From Pterobdella sp. o SKG-2022 (lineage: Eukaryota; Annelida; Clitellata; Hirudinida; Piscicolidae): a DNA stretch of 64,000 nt. The notes below the pieces were generated by a model, which searched no databases, had not been told where the DNA came from, and saw only the letters and a program-made list of their open reading frames with translations. The translations under genes and the position numbers were made by a program. Location of the stretch: positions 10,494,038 through 10,558,037 of the forward strand of contig OZ038322.1 of the NCBI GenBank assembly GCA_964035795.1, given 5' to 3'. Shown here piece after piece: positions 34,638-46,500 of the stretch (its first letter is position 1; each line of letters starts with the position of its first letter).

Positions 34638-37500
34638 CAAAATCACATTGAAACGCATTATTTATGAGTTATAAAGAAAAATAATATGGAATTGAATAAT
34701 TTCAACGTCATTGTTATTACTTTTATTATATGAAACCAAAAAAAAACAAAATAAAAACGTTTTTTTTTTAAATTTTCCCAATTTTGTTCATGATCCCTAA
34801 GTTCTCTTTTATTAGATCCAAAACACACAGTCGTCATATGACCTTTTCAGAGGTAACTAATGTTAATGGCACAAACCATAGTGACACAAAAGCCAGAAAA
34901 ATCTAATTCCATTTTCATTTTTTCTCGGCTATTCCTTATGTCTTCAACTATTTTATTGATTTCAACTTTGAAATTAAGTTGCTTTCCATTATTTTGGTTT
35001 CAACTAGTTAGCATTTTGAAATAATTGAAATCTTATGAAAGTAAGTAAAAAATATAATGGAGATTTATAAATTTTAAAAAATTTTATGATTGATAAATTT
35101 TTGTGATAGCTATTTCGATCAACTTTTTGCATATTGAAGTTAAGATACTGAGAAGATAATACGACAAAAGCTACACGTTTCTAAAAATTACTTTATATTC
35201 TTTGAATAAAAAACACATACATGATGCAAAAAAGTTTCTTGAAACCTCCAACTTCAAAAGAGATACGATGAATTCTGTAGCCATTTCACCAACTCCTACA
35301 CTCAAAACGTAAAGTTTCTATTATTGTTGCAAAACTCAGACCTAAGGACCATTATAGTATTTTGAGAAAACTTCATTCTTGCATTTTTCAAACATTGAAC
35401 TTAATTCTATGTAATTTTTTTTTTTTGAGAAAATGAAATGATAGTCACATTGTTAGGTGTAAGACAATAATGAAGTTGTAGGTTGTGTATTTAAAGATGA
35501 AGGCTTTTCATCTTTTCAAATGATAATTTTTATGTATTTCTTCAAAATAAAGTTGTTGAATAATATATTTTTGTTTCAGAAATATTGAAAATTGAAATTT
35601 GAGTAGTTAAATTCATATTTTGCTGTTAAAAACAACATAGAAAAATAATACAAAAAAAAACTCCTCAAGATTGTATGATAAATGATTTCGAAATTTATTA
35701 GCTGACTAAGTTCTATTTGTAGGAAAAATGATAAAAAGGTCATTAAGCTTGATCTCCGGAAGTCCATTCAAATTATATGGTTCCATAGTGGCTTTTATTC
35801 GACCTTTTCAAATCGGTTCTAGTTTTGATTTTAATTGATTATTTGTTATACATAATGACCTTCACAAAATTTATTTACTTCTTAATTATATTGATTTGAA
35901 TTATTTAAAGATATTTTTGCAAAAAAAAACATAATTAACTGTGAAGACCTTCTTCCTGCAGAACTTTGTTATGCATGAGAAATAACTCATATTATGAAAA
36001 AATAAAAATTTCCAAAAAAAAGATAAAACTTTCCATGAAGATTGAAACACCAATGTAAAATGATGTTGACAAAGTCATGCATTTAGATCAGAGCTTCACA
36101 CAGGGTATCAATAAAAGTGGCTGCTTACATCAATCATGGTGTTTAAAAGCATTTTATTGAAGTTTCAAGATGCAGTAACTTTTTATAAAATAACTTTTTA
36201 TTCTGGAACAAGTAACTGGGATATTTCATTAAGATGCTTTGAAAGAAATCAATCTAGAAGTGGTTTCAGTAACATAAAATAGTATTTCATTTTTGTCTGT
36301 GGTGAAGAATAAAAAAAAATCTTTTACAGCTGATTAGTAATGATAGATTTTTAAACTAATTTATATAAAGTGTCAAACTCTCATGGTTGTATATTTTTAT
36401 TTTTTTCACGCAGTTGGTTGAAATTTGATTGCGGTAATATAACGTTAATGTGCTTCCGAAGCAATAACTCACTGAATAAATCTTGTCATTTCCATGCTTC
36501 TTTATGTGTTCTTCAAGGCAAATTTTTGAGATGCAGGAGCTCAAAAGTTTTCAAACCTTCATTTAAATCAGTATAGTTGTTTATTGCTAATATTAAGCGT
36601 GATAGTAAAAGTATAGAATCAATTTTTTAAAGCTTGTCACAAGCACTGTTGTAACATTAGGTGTTCAATTAATAATTTATGAAGTTAAATTTAACTGAAG
36701 TTTTTATTTTATTTTAGAAATGAATGTATTTAATAACTACTTCATTTCTAAGATTATAAAAACTAAGAAACATCCGACATTAAAGACTATTTCAAAGATG
36801 TCTCTAGAAAGTTATTATTTCAAAGCATCTTAAAACGTCGCGCAACTTTTCGTAATTTAAACCCACATTATCGAGTGAGACATTTCAATGAGCATCAGAA
36901 ATATTTTTCTATCTTGAGTATTTATTTAGGGCGTAAAAAATCGTTCAAATTAAAATTTCAAGCACTTGATGCTTTTCATGTTTTCAATAGAAAAACATGG
37001 AAATTTAATGAATTAAAATAAAGGCGATACAATTCAGATACTTTTAAGATTCTAATAAAAAATATTCACAGTCTTATGTGATTTGCATGTCTAAAAATGT
37101 GTTTATAAGACGCCAAGTTTTTAAATGGTCAGTTTTTTTTTGCTGGTTTTATCATTTTTAATGTAAACAACATTTGAAAACTTTTTAGTTTATCAATTTA
37201 ACATCCATTTTTCATTACTTTCATTGAATTGATTTGTTCTTTGTTGATGTTTTTAATAGAATTAATTAGAGTCCTACGATTAAATCTTATTATTTTTATC
37301 ATGTATTTACTTTTTTATATTTTCTACTAGAAATTTTCTCCTAGACGACACAACTTTGAAGAGAATTTAATTTACCGCTTTTTAACTTACAATTAATAAC
37401 ATTTCCCAATCATTTCATTTTGTTGAATTAATTTTTATTTTAAGAATCAATCTTTTTACGAAAGTTTTTGAATTATCAGCTACCTTAAATAACAAAATTC
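34638..37500. other. Intergenic, no firm gene
   Basis: AT-rich. An ATG-less frame 36767-37021 (85 codons, Arg-rich) is reported under findings. Nothing else stands out. Confidence 0.5.
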
Positions 37501-37545
37501 GCCTAAAATATTAATATTCATGAGTCGATTGCAGCTTCGGATAGT

Positions 37546-37553
37546 TATAAAAG
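37546..37553 (+). promoter_or_regulatory. TATA box of the small secreted-peptide candidate
   Basis: TATAAAAG stands in a GC-richer context about 157 nt upstream of the ATG at 37703. An initiator-like TACAGTGAG follows about 30 nt downstream. Confidence 0.5.
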
Positions 37554-37702
37554 GACACACCACTTGTTGCTTTCATATTCTACAGTGAGATTGTTCAATT
37601 TTCAAACTATAGTTTTTAGTCAAAGTATCTTTTTACTTTACCTTAACATAATACCTATCAATACTTATGTTAATTTCTTAAATATTTATTGAATATTTTC
37701 AG

Positions 37703-37852
37703 ATGAAACTTCTGTTGATTTCTCTTTTGATGATGGTGTTAGGAATAGAACAAAACTTTAGTGTCTATTCTTCCAGGGTCACTCTTCTAAGTGAGAAGTC
37801 ATCACATTGCCACTATGCCGAAGTCTGCCCTGCCTTCATGAGGTCAGCTTAA
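37703..37852 (+). CDS. Putative small secreted peptide, 49 aa
   Basis: The ATG follows directly on a TATTTTCAG acceptor. The first residues MKLLLISLLMMVLGIEQNFS form a typical signal peptide with likely cleavage after the hydrophobic core. The predicted mature part, VYSSRVTLLSEKSSHCHYAE then VCPAFMRSA, has two Cys that could make one disulphide. A TATA box, a short 5' leader and a donor-like CAAA|GTATCT at 37625 give a plausible promoter-exon-intron-exon layout with an intron of 78 bp. A strong donor-like GTGAGA near 37790 means the frame may instead splice out of this exon, so the C-terminus is uncertain. I do not recognise the peptide. Confidence 0.45.
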   Translation: MKLLLISLLMMVLGIEQNFSVYSSRVTLLSEKSSHCHYAEVCPAFMRSA

Positions 37853-37978
37853 GTCTTGTAGACATACCGTCCTTGTGTTACCATGTGCCAATACTTGTTC
37901 AATAATTTGATTGGATTATATTATGAATAATTAGCTTCCAAATTTTTAATCATAAAAACACGACGAAATTTGAATTTT

Positions 37979-40440
37979 TTTTTGACAAAGCTTTTCGATA
38001 TATTCTATATCAACATCAGGTAACTAATGAACGTATTCATTAGTTACCTGATGTTGATGAAGAATATATTATTATTATTATTATTATTAAGATTTTTATA
38101 GCGCACAGTTATCAATTCAAGATTACTTCAGAGGCGCTCAAGGTTTGTGAAAGATTATGACTGGAGATGTTTATGATATGAGTTTTCAAAAGTTTGCGAG
38201 AGTTCATGAGAGAAGGCGATAAGCGCAAGTTAGAAGGAAGTGAATTCCACAGACGTGGAGCCTGGTGAGAAAAAGAGCGACTAGTAAACAAGCCTGAAGA
38301 AACAGATTGATGAAGCTGGAGACCAGAGTGCAATGATCTAAGTGGTTGACGTGTGTGTCTGGTTGACAAAAGATCAAAAAGATAAGCAGGTTGTTCAAGT
38401 GCATGCAATGAGCCACAAAGTAATTTAAACTTGCATTTTTGGGAGACAGGTAGCCAGTGCAAACGATCAAAACAGTCCCTGGAAGAGCTGAAATAATCAG
38501 CTTGAAGAACCTTCTTGACCGGGTGGTTTTGGAGGACTTGAAGTTTGCATAAAAGATAGTTTGGCTGCCCGCAAAGGAGAGAATTACAGTAGTCCAATCT
38601 GGAAAGAACTAGTGAGATAAAGAGCATTAGCAGTGGGAAGAGGTAAGAATTTGCGTACTTTTTTTATGGCATAGATATGGAAATTGGAAGATTGGATTAT
38701 TTGAGAAATAAAGTGAGCAAAGTTCAAATTTAAATCTAAGGTGACACCTAAGATTTTGAGCTTGGAAGATATAGGAAGTGTGGTGCCGTCGAGAGTTACC
38801 ACAGAAGGGAGATTGTATTTTGCTAAAAGACCAAAGCTGCCGACAAACATCACCTCACTCTTAGTAGGGCTTAGTTTCAGATGGCTTTGGGAAAACCAGG
38901 AGTTTAGAGCGGAAGAACAACTGGATAATTTAAGAAGAGTGGGGCTAGGATCTGGGTGGAAGACTCCGGTGAAAAGAGTGATGTCATCAGCGAACTGGTG
39001 AAAAAGCAAGTCGTGCTGTACAATAATGCTACACATAGGTGATGTATAAAGAGAGAAGAGGATTGGTCCCAGAACGGAGCCCTGTGGCACGCCTGAGTTC
39101 CATGATGTAAGAGAAGAAGAGAAATTGTCCATTTTAACGAACTGAGAACGTTGAGAAAGGTAAGAGCAAAACCAAGAAAGAGCGAGATCAGTAATATTAA
39201 AGTGTCTATTGAAAATATCAATTATGATATTGTGCTCGAGAGTGTCAAAAGCAGCAGAAAGGTCTAGCGAAACTAAAACGGCCGCATCTCCAGTAGCGCA
39301 AATGTTGCGAAGACTGTCAGTGATGCGTAAGAGTGTCGTTTCTGTTGAGTGGTGCTTGCGATATGCTGATTGGAAAAGCTTAAAATTAGGAGATAATGAA
39401 ACTTGAGAAGTTTTTCTGGAATGAACGAGTCTTTCAATAATTTTTGAAATGGTGCTCAAGTTAAAAATAGGGTGGTAGTTCGAAGGAATGGTAGGGTCCA
39501 AATTGCCTTTCTTAAGCAAAGGGAGAACTTGTGCTGTTTTAAAGGAGGCGGGGAATATTGCTTGTGAAAAAGACAAGTTAGTAAGTTTGGAAATTATTGG
39601 AGCAAAGAGGTGAGAAAAGCGTTTTAAAGTGGATGTGGGGATTAAGTCTAATGGAGAAGATTTGTTGGGTAAAGAGCGAATTAGCCTACTCACTTCTTCA
39701 ATACTGAAAAATGAAAAATAAGAGAGTGGTGTTCGATTTTCTGGTAGAATAGGGTCTGTGCAGCGCAAAATGGACGTTGGCAAAGGTATGTGAATAAGAG
39801 CGATTTTCTCTTTAAAAAAGCTACTAAAGGTATTCACAAGATTGATAGCTTCTGAAGAGCTGCGTGGTGAAGAAGAAAGAGATCTATGTAGGATGGATTT
39901 GGCAGTTTTCCAAAAAACTTTCAAGTTTAGTTTGACAGATGCAAGCATGTTGTTAAAATAATCAGCACGGGATTTAAAGATGAGAGCGCGAGCAGTCTTC
40001 CGAGATTCCTTGAGGGCAGCAAGAAGATTGACTGGAACAGGCTTGGAGGATCTTAACAATAAGGAAATTTTTCTCTCAAGTTTTCGTCTTTTTCTTTTGG
40101 CGGCAATGGCGTCAGTGGATAGCTTGTGATGGGAGTGACTGCTGGGGCGAAAGATGTGGGTAGGAAAAGGGTGGTCGATAAGCGATTGAAAAGAGTTGTT
40201 CGTTGTTGTAAGAAACTCTTCAACTGGAACATCAGAAAGGTTAGTTAATGTATTATGGATATGTCTGAGATCTTTCTCGAAGACAGCATCATCAAAGTTT
40301 TCCAAGGAGCGGGAAATTACAATGCGAGGGGGAAGGAGAGGAGGACCGAGGTTGAGACTGCATAAAATAAGATAGTGATCGGAGTCAAAAATTTCTCTCC
40401 CGATGTCTTGTATGAGATATATCGAAAAACTTTGTCAAAA
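37979..40440. mobile_element. Fold-back (MITE-like) element split by a LINE
   Basis: TTTTGACAAAGCTTTTCGATAT at the left end is matched in inverted orientation by ATATCGAAAAACTTTGTCAAAA at 40415-40437. Between them the left arm continues into a perfect 22-bp palindromic arm (38009-38030 with 38037-38058, loop ACGTAT). Without the LINE the structure is a long hairpin of roughly 55-bp arms. The LINE sits inside the right arm, flanked by similar stretches (GATGTTGATGAAGAATATAT and GATGTCTTGTATGAGATATA) that look like an imperfect target-site duplication. Confidence 0.7.
38066..40391 (-). mobile_element. CR1/L2-like LINE, copy 2 (5'-truncated)
   Basis: Nearly identical to the copy at 4731-7050, with only scattered substitutions in the protein. 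It starts at the same base inside the endonuclease (before DSDH), carries the same reverse-transcriptase frame (38584 to the 5' end) and the same one-base frameshift in the overlap 38584-38627. The catalytic FADD and SGVPQGSVLGPILF are intact. A small deletion near the C-terminus puts the last residues out of frame compared with copy 1. The tail is GCGCTATAAAAATCTT plus (AAT)n. It is inserted in the fold-back element. Confidence 0.92.
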
Positions 40441-41094
40441 TCAATAATACAAATATTGTCGTGTTTTAATGATTCACTTAATTAGATTAATTCGAATATA
40501 CGTGTAAATAATCAATGAGTTAAAAAATTATCATTTTATAGTTGTAGCTAATGAATCCAATTAATTTTTTGGAAAATTATTTTTTTCATTGTGGTAAAAT
40601 TTGTGGGTATGAAATTGCGGTGAAAATTATAAATTTCGATCGAAAAATTTGTATTCACTTCTGATCTGATATTTTTTCTAACTCTACGATAGGTGTCTAA
40701 CTGAAATATAAATTTTAAATATATTAAAAGTATTTGATGAAATATTGGTTCTGTAACATTGTTTCTCACAGATCCTTATCTAAACTTCCAATCAAGAAAC
40801 CTCTCAATGAAAAGCGAGATCTTGATCAATATGAAGATGATTATGGTTTTGGCGGAGGTATGTACGGAAAAAGAAAATGGTGATAAATTCGGATCATCTC
40901 AAAATGAAAATATCAATATTGAAAGTGATATAAAAAACCGATAAAAATTATTTTTCAAACAGTTTTCAATAAAAATCAAGAAGGTTTTCTATTTTGAATA
41001 AATTGAACGTTTTTTTTTCTTTCGTTAGAAATAACGACGGTTTTGTTTAAACTTTGTCGCCTATAGATTAGAATAGGATTTTCAAATGTAATGC

Positions 41095-41261
41095 GGTGTT
41101 TATAAAGCGCTTTTCCTTATAGATCAAAACGCTTGCTACAAATTTAATGTAGCGAAAATACACTGTGGAACAGGTGCTAATTGTCGGCCCACGCGGGATT
41201 GCCAAGGTAACTTTTAGTTAATTAGTCTAATGCTTAACCATTAAGCTATAGGGGCAGACAA
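41095..41261 (-). mobile_element. tRNA-Ile-derived SINE, copy B
   Basis: On the minus strand: CCCCTATAGCTTAATGGTTA (A box region), GACTAATTAACTAA (anticodon arm, AAT), a damaged B box (TTGGCAATCCC), then the same body as copy A ending AAGCGCTTTATAAACACC. The most decayed head of the three. Confidence 0.88.
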
Positions 41262-43476
41262 TGTTATTAAATGCAAGTTTTTTATTAAAGAATTCTTAGA
41301 TATTTGTATCATACATTTTCAAATAACGTTTTTTTTTAGTTTCAAACTGAGAAATATAAAAATTAATTCAATCGAGTTTTCGTTGCAATAAAGCCGGAAT
41401 TTCATAATTTCAAAGAGTACTAGTTTTGTTTAAAAAAAAATAAATTTTTATTAATTTATTCTAATAAAAGATTTAATCAATTACGACTTGAAAAAATTAT
41501 AATAAACTCAAAATATATTTTTTGATACACATAAGAGAAAATATCTTGTTGAGAAATAAATGTATCTCGATTCAAAATCTTTTATGTTATCGTTTAACTT
41601 TTGTGAGTTTAACTTATAACCGTATGTTTTATATAATTTCAAACTAATGTTCATTGGAGGTAATTTAAAATTTAAATATAAATTTATTTTTTGCCATTTT
41701 TAGAGAAATTCAGTTCATAATATCCAACCGGTTGTTTTTACCTGAAAATTTAATAAAGTAAAGGAATCCAACTTTAAATTTTATAATATATCTGTAATTA
41801 GCTTGAAAAGTTATTTTAATTTGAATAAAAATTGTTTAAAAAGGATATTCGAAAGAATTTTTTTCCTGAAAGATTCTTGGCTAAAAATAAATGTAATTAC
41901 ATGTTGAAATATCATTTAAAACACAGATTAATGAATACTTTTTGACAACTCAGCTTTAGAATCCAAGTGTGTTTGAAGTTTTTTTCTAAATTTCAAGTGG
42001 TTATAGTAGCATATTTTTCATCAGATAATAATTTAGTTTTTGAATACAGTAAATTATTGTTGTTTATGAATTCTTTCAATGGAATATTTTACAATTCATG
42101 ATAAAAATATGTATAGACTTCAAAATTAAACTTAAAGAAGTTTTATAATTCAGTTGTTAATCCCAATTGTTAAATGCTGAATTTTCCCAATAGCTTGTGA
42201 ATAAAAAGTTCATGTTTGTCTTATATAGTAGAACTAACAATGTTCAGTATATTATTTCTATTGAATTCATTCAGAAAATATTTTTTTTGTTTCAGTTTGT
42301 TTTGTTCATTTTGAATTTAGTTATTTTCCCATTATTTTATTAAATCATTTTTAATCAAGCTTTCATGCAACATTAAAACTCCATAAGCCATATTAACACA
42401 ACTGTGCCAATCAATGATTGATTAACTTTTTTTTAATCAATATTTAATTTTTATATAAATTTTATATGTAAATCCATATTTCATCAAGTTGATGAATCAA
42501 AAATCATTGAAAACCTATTATGAATAAAATTTTTATTCATAAAAAAAGATTGATTGGAAGTTTATCGTTATTTTTAGCTTTAAATACTAATTTATACTAT
42601 ATGACTTAGGCATTCCTACTTGCTTTTTGTTTTGTGGTTAGCTAATTACCAAGTACTTGCACAAAAGCATATCCTTTATTCTGTAGCTTCATTAAACCAT
42701 TATTTGATTAGTTTTTTAAATCATTCAATGCAGTTGTTTCTGTTTATACTCAAAATTTCTTTCATGGAATACTTTTTCTTTATTATCCATAAGTAAAATC
42801 TTTAATGAATTTTTGAGAGTATTATTTCAGAAGCATCATTTGTATTTTTTTGTATTTTACATAAAATTAAACATTTATTTTGAAGTGTATGCTAATACAT
42901 TAATAACAAGTATATGCTTAAAAATTACTGCAAATAAGTACAATTCAAGGCGATTGCAAGTCAACTCACATACATATTATAAATGAGCTTATTCAAATTA
43001 ATTGTAAACTGTTTATAATAGCTTAGTGTACTAAGAAATTTTGTAAATCAAATAAACACTGTAATTACGAATAAGTAAATCAATGGTATTTAGCATTATA
43101 TTCATATATCTTATTTGTACTTCCAAGCTATAATGCATTTTCATAGTAAGGTTGTTTATATAGGTTATCATGTACATTGTTCGCTTTTGATTGATGAATA
43201 ACTTGTTTATAAAAGAACAAAAGATTTACATAATTCATCTATAACTAGCGGGGTAATGTCAAATTTTCAACAAAAAAAATTTCTGCCTTTTTTTTCGATA
43301 CGCATTTTTGTTTTCAACAAAACGACAACTCAATCTATTAATACCTACATACTATTTTTTCTTCTATAATGTAAGTTTTTCTACCTTAATCATTATAAGC
43401 CTCCAATTAACCATTTTATCAATTAACTCTTATTTGTGAACATGGTTGATTATGCAGAAAAATAATCGCATGTAAG
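41262..43476. other. Intergenic, upstream of PDK1
   Basis: Very AT-rich. No gene seen. The PDK1 promoter and any 5' UTR exon should be here. A TATAAAAG at 43208-43215 is a candidate core promoter. TATGCAG at 43451-43457 is an acceptor-like site just before the first coding exon, so a 5' UTR intron is possible. Confidence 0.45.
43208..43215 (+). promoter_or_regulatory. TATA-like box upstream of PDK1
   Basis: TATAAAAG, 262 nt upstream of the PDK1 ATG. Such strings are expected by chance in this composition, so this is only a candidate. Confidence 0.25.
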
Positions 43477-43548
43477 ATGTCAATTATAAAGAAGAAACGC
43501 TCAGACTTCAAGTTTACAAAAGTACTTGGCGAGGGATCATTCTCTGTG
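43477..43548 (+). CDS. PDPK1: PDK1 exon 1
   Basis: 24 codons, [20 protein letters not shown] then SFSV, donor GTGAGT. The frame is open a few codons upstream to an acceptor-like TATGCAG at 43457, so the ATG could lie in an upstream exon. Confidence 0.85.
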
Positions 43549-46500
43549 GTGAGTTATGTCTATTTCAAAAACTGATTTTAAAAATGAATGTTTGTTTCGT
43601 CATTTTTCATCTTTTTGCTTATTGTCTTTTTAGCCTACATTTTTGAGCTTTTCTTTCGAAAGCGTGTTTTCATGCTGCTTTTCAAGTACTTCACATAAAA
43701 CTATTCTTTTTTGTCCAATTTAAAAGATTTCACATTTTTCAGTTTAATTGCTTTTGTTGCCTGTGGTATTGTTTATGGAAAAGCACTATAATAACTTTTT
43801 ATTATTTTTACTATTTCACTTTGAAAGAAAACAAACAAATCAGAGTTTGTGCTGTGCTTCAAGGAATTTTAGAAAATCAATTACATAATCTTACATAAGC
43901 TTATCAATTATTATTGCAAACCGATAACATAATTCTCTCATAATTCTCTTAAACAAACAAAAATCAAATAAATTAATTTAACTCATTTTTGTGAGATCAA
44001 GTTGAGTCTGTTATAAAAGTTATAAATAGGAAATCGTGTTGAGTGGCACAAACACGGTAACCCATGTATTTTCGACATTTGTCACTTTAATCTTACCCTT
44101 CATCGTGACATTTTATCGCCTTTTGCTTGTTTATTATTTCAAATGATATTTCAACCCAAATAACATGTTTATTAGGCAAGATAAGATTGATGTAATGATC
44201 GTATGATTTTAAAAAATTCGAATTTAAAAATAGCATTTATAATTTTTAGTCGGAAAACTACTATAAATAGAATTTTTTTTATAGTATTATATAATGATTA
44301 TAAAACATTTGATAGATAACAAGCATGAGGAAATTTTAAATCAAAAAACACTTATGTAAATGAATCCGTCGAGAATAAGCAGCTTTTCCATCAGAATACG
44401 TTAAAAATAAAAATAATAAAAACAAACGCTGTTTAACCTTTACCAAGATACAGAAAATCATTAAAAATCTCGTCGAAAACAAATTGAAAATACTTAATGA
44501 ATCGAAGTGGTTAGGATTAAATAAACTCTTATTGAAAGTATCGAATGAATCACACAGGTGTATTTGGCCACAGAGACGAGCACGGGACAAGAATATGCAG
44601 GTATTGACGTTTTTTCTTTTTCATATGTTTCATCTCATGCTCCAATAATTTATATTACTCTATTTGGAACTTTATGCGTCGCCATTAGAATATTTTTCTG
44701 AAATATTTTTTTTATTGATTTTAAAATCAGCAATAAGGAAAATAAATTTTTAAAATTTTAACAATTTCTTTGACCAAGTCTTAATTTTGCATTAGCTTTC
44801 ATTCTCTATTTCATTGAATCATCCATATCTATCAATCTATTTAATTATTTCTTTTTTTTTTTAATTAGTTTTATATTTAAAATTTTTCAGTGAAAGAATT
44901 ATCAAAGCAACATATAGTAAGCCAGAAAAAGCAGAAGTATGTATTTAGAGAAAAAGAGGTTCTACTGAAGACCAACCACCCCCTCATCATCAAACTGCAC
45001 TTCACCTTCCAAGACACTGATTGCCTTTGTTAGTTCTATTTTATGTAGTTCTACATGGTCAAAGTTTAGTTTATAAAGTTTTATTGTTCCAATTTCACGA
45101 AGTCTTTGTTTTCGAGTTTCATTAAGTTATTTTTTGCTTTGTTCCAATTGAATTGCTGGTTCAAAATACTATTTGCTAGGATCACACTTCGTGCGGTGTG
45201 AAGAATGTTAGCTTGAGTGCAATATTTGTTTGATGTTTCATTACAATAACAAATTTAGTTTTCAAAAGATCAATTTTATTGTTGTAATATTGTATCTATT
45301 GCGGTTTCATTTATAATAATGTTGAGTCTATGAAGAAAATATAGAAAAAACATCTGAAATCAACGTACGCAAACCAAACTGCGAATAATCAAAAAAAAAC
45401 ATTCATAGGTCGAATAAAATTATAAGGTAGCTCTAGATAATGATGAAAAAGTTCACATAATGGCGTCTGTTTGATTCATACGTCATTACGATTATTCCAA
45501 GAGTATTGCGATCATTTATCATCAATGAATTCAATTAGTTTTTGACTGCACCATATTGCAGTATTGAGGCACATTATTAATGAGTGTGTAATTAGGATAT
45601 AATTAATTTATTGGAGCTGAAAATTGTTTTGAAGGCCACAATGAGGTTAGCTGAGGTTAACTAATTAGACGATTTCATATGGACCAGAAGACTTAATTTC
45701 CCGCTTTAATGTCTTTTATATTTCCTCGTTGGTAATAACTTTTGCTATTCTTCCTTTTTTTACTATTGCCTAATTGTATCAACAACAATTTCATAACGCT
45801 ATCTACGCTACCTTTCCAACCTACCAGGGGAATGTGTATGAATAATTAGTGTTTATTTAGCTTGTTCGGCAAGTTAAAGATGATTAATACATTTATCTTT
45901 AGGCGCTTCAATATACATTTATTCCTATTTTCCATTTCATAAATAAAATTAATCATGATGAATTTTGTAATTAATCATCTTTATTATTCAAATTAATGCA
46001 GACTTTGGTTTGAATTATGCACCGAATGGTGAAATGCTAGATTACATTAAAAAACACGGCAAGTTTGATTTGAAAGTATCTCAGTTTTACACTGCGGAGA
46101 TCGTCCTAGCGTTAGAGTACCTGCACTCCATCAGTATCGTCCACCGGGACTTGAAGCCAGAAAACATTCTATTAAACCACAATATGCACATACAAATCAC
46201 CGACTTTGGCTCGGCTAGGTTTTTAAGCAATGAAGATCTAGTCTTCATCAATTCTTCAACATCTCGAAAAGATTCATCTAGTAATGTCACTAAAAATGGT
46301 AGAGATGACCAATCAAACAAAACCCAAGCAACAAACATCAAACAATCTGCAAAAACTAGCGATGTATCATCAAATAACGATGTAACAACAACAATCGTTT
46401 CCGATACATACACTACCACAACTACTGACTCTAGGTCGTCTAACGGTTCAATCTCAACTGAAGAAAAAAATAACGAAAGTCCCCTTCAAACATTAAATAA

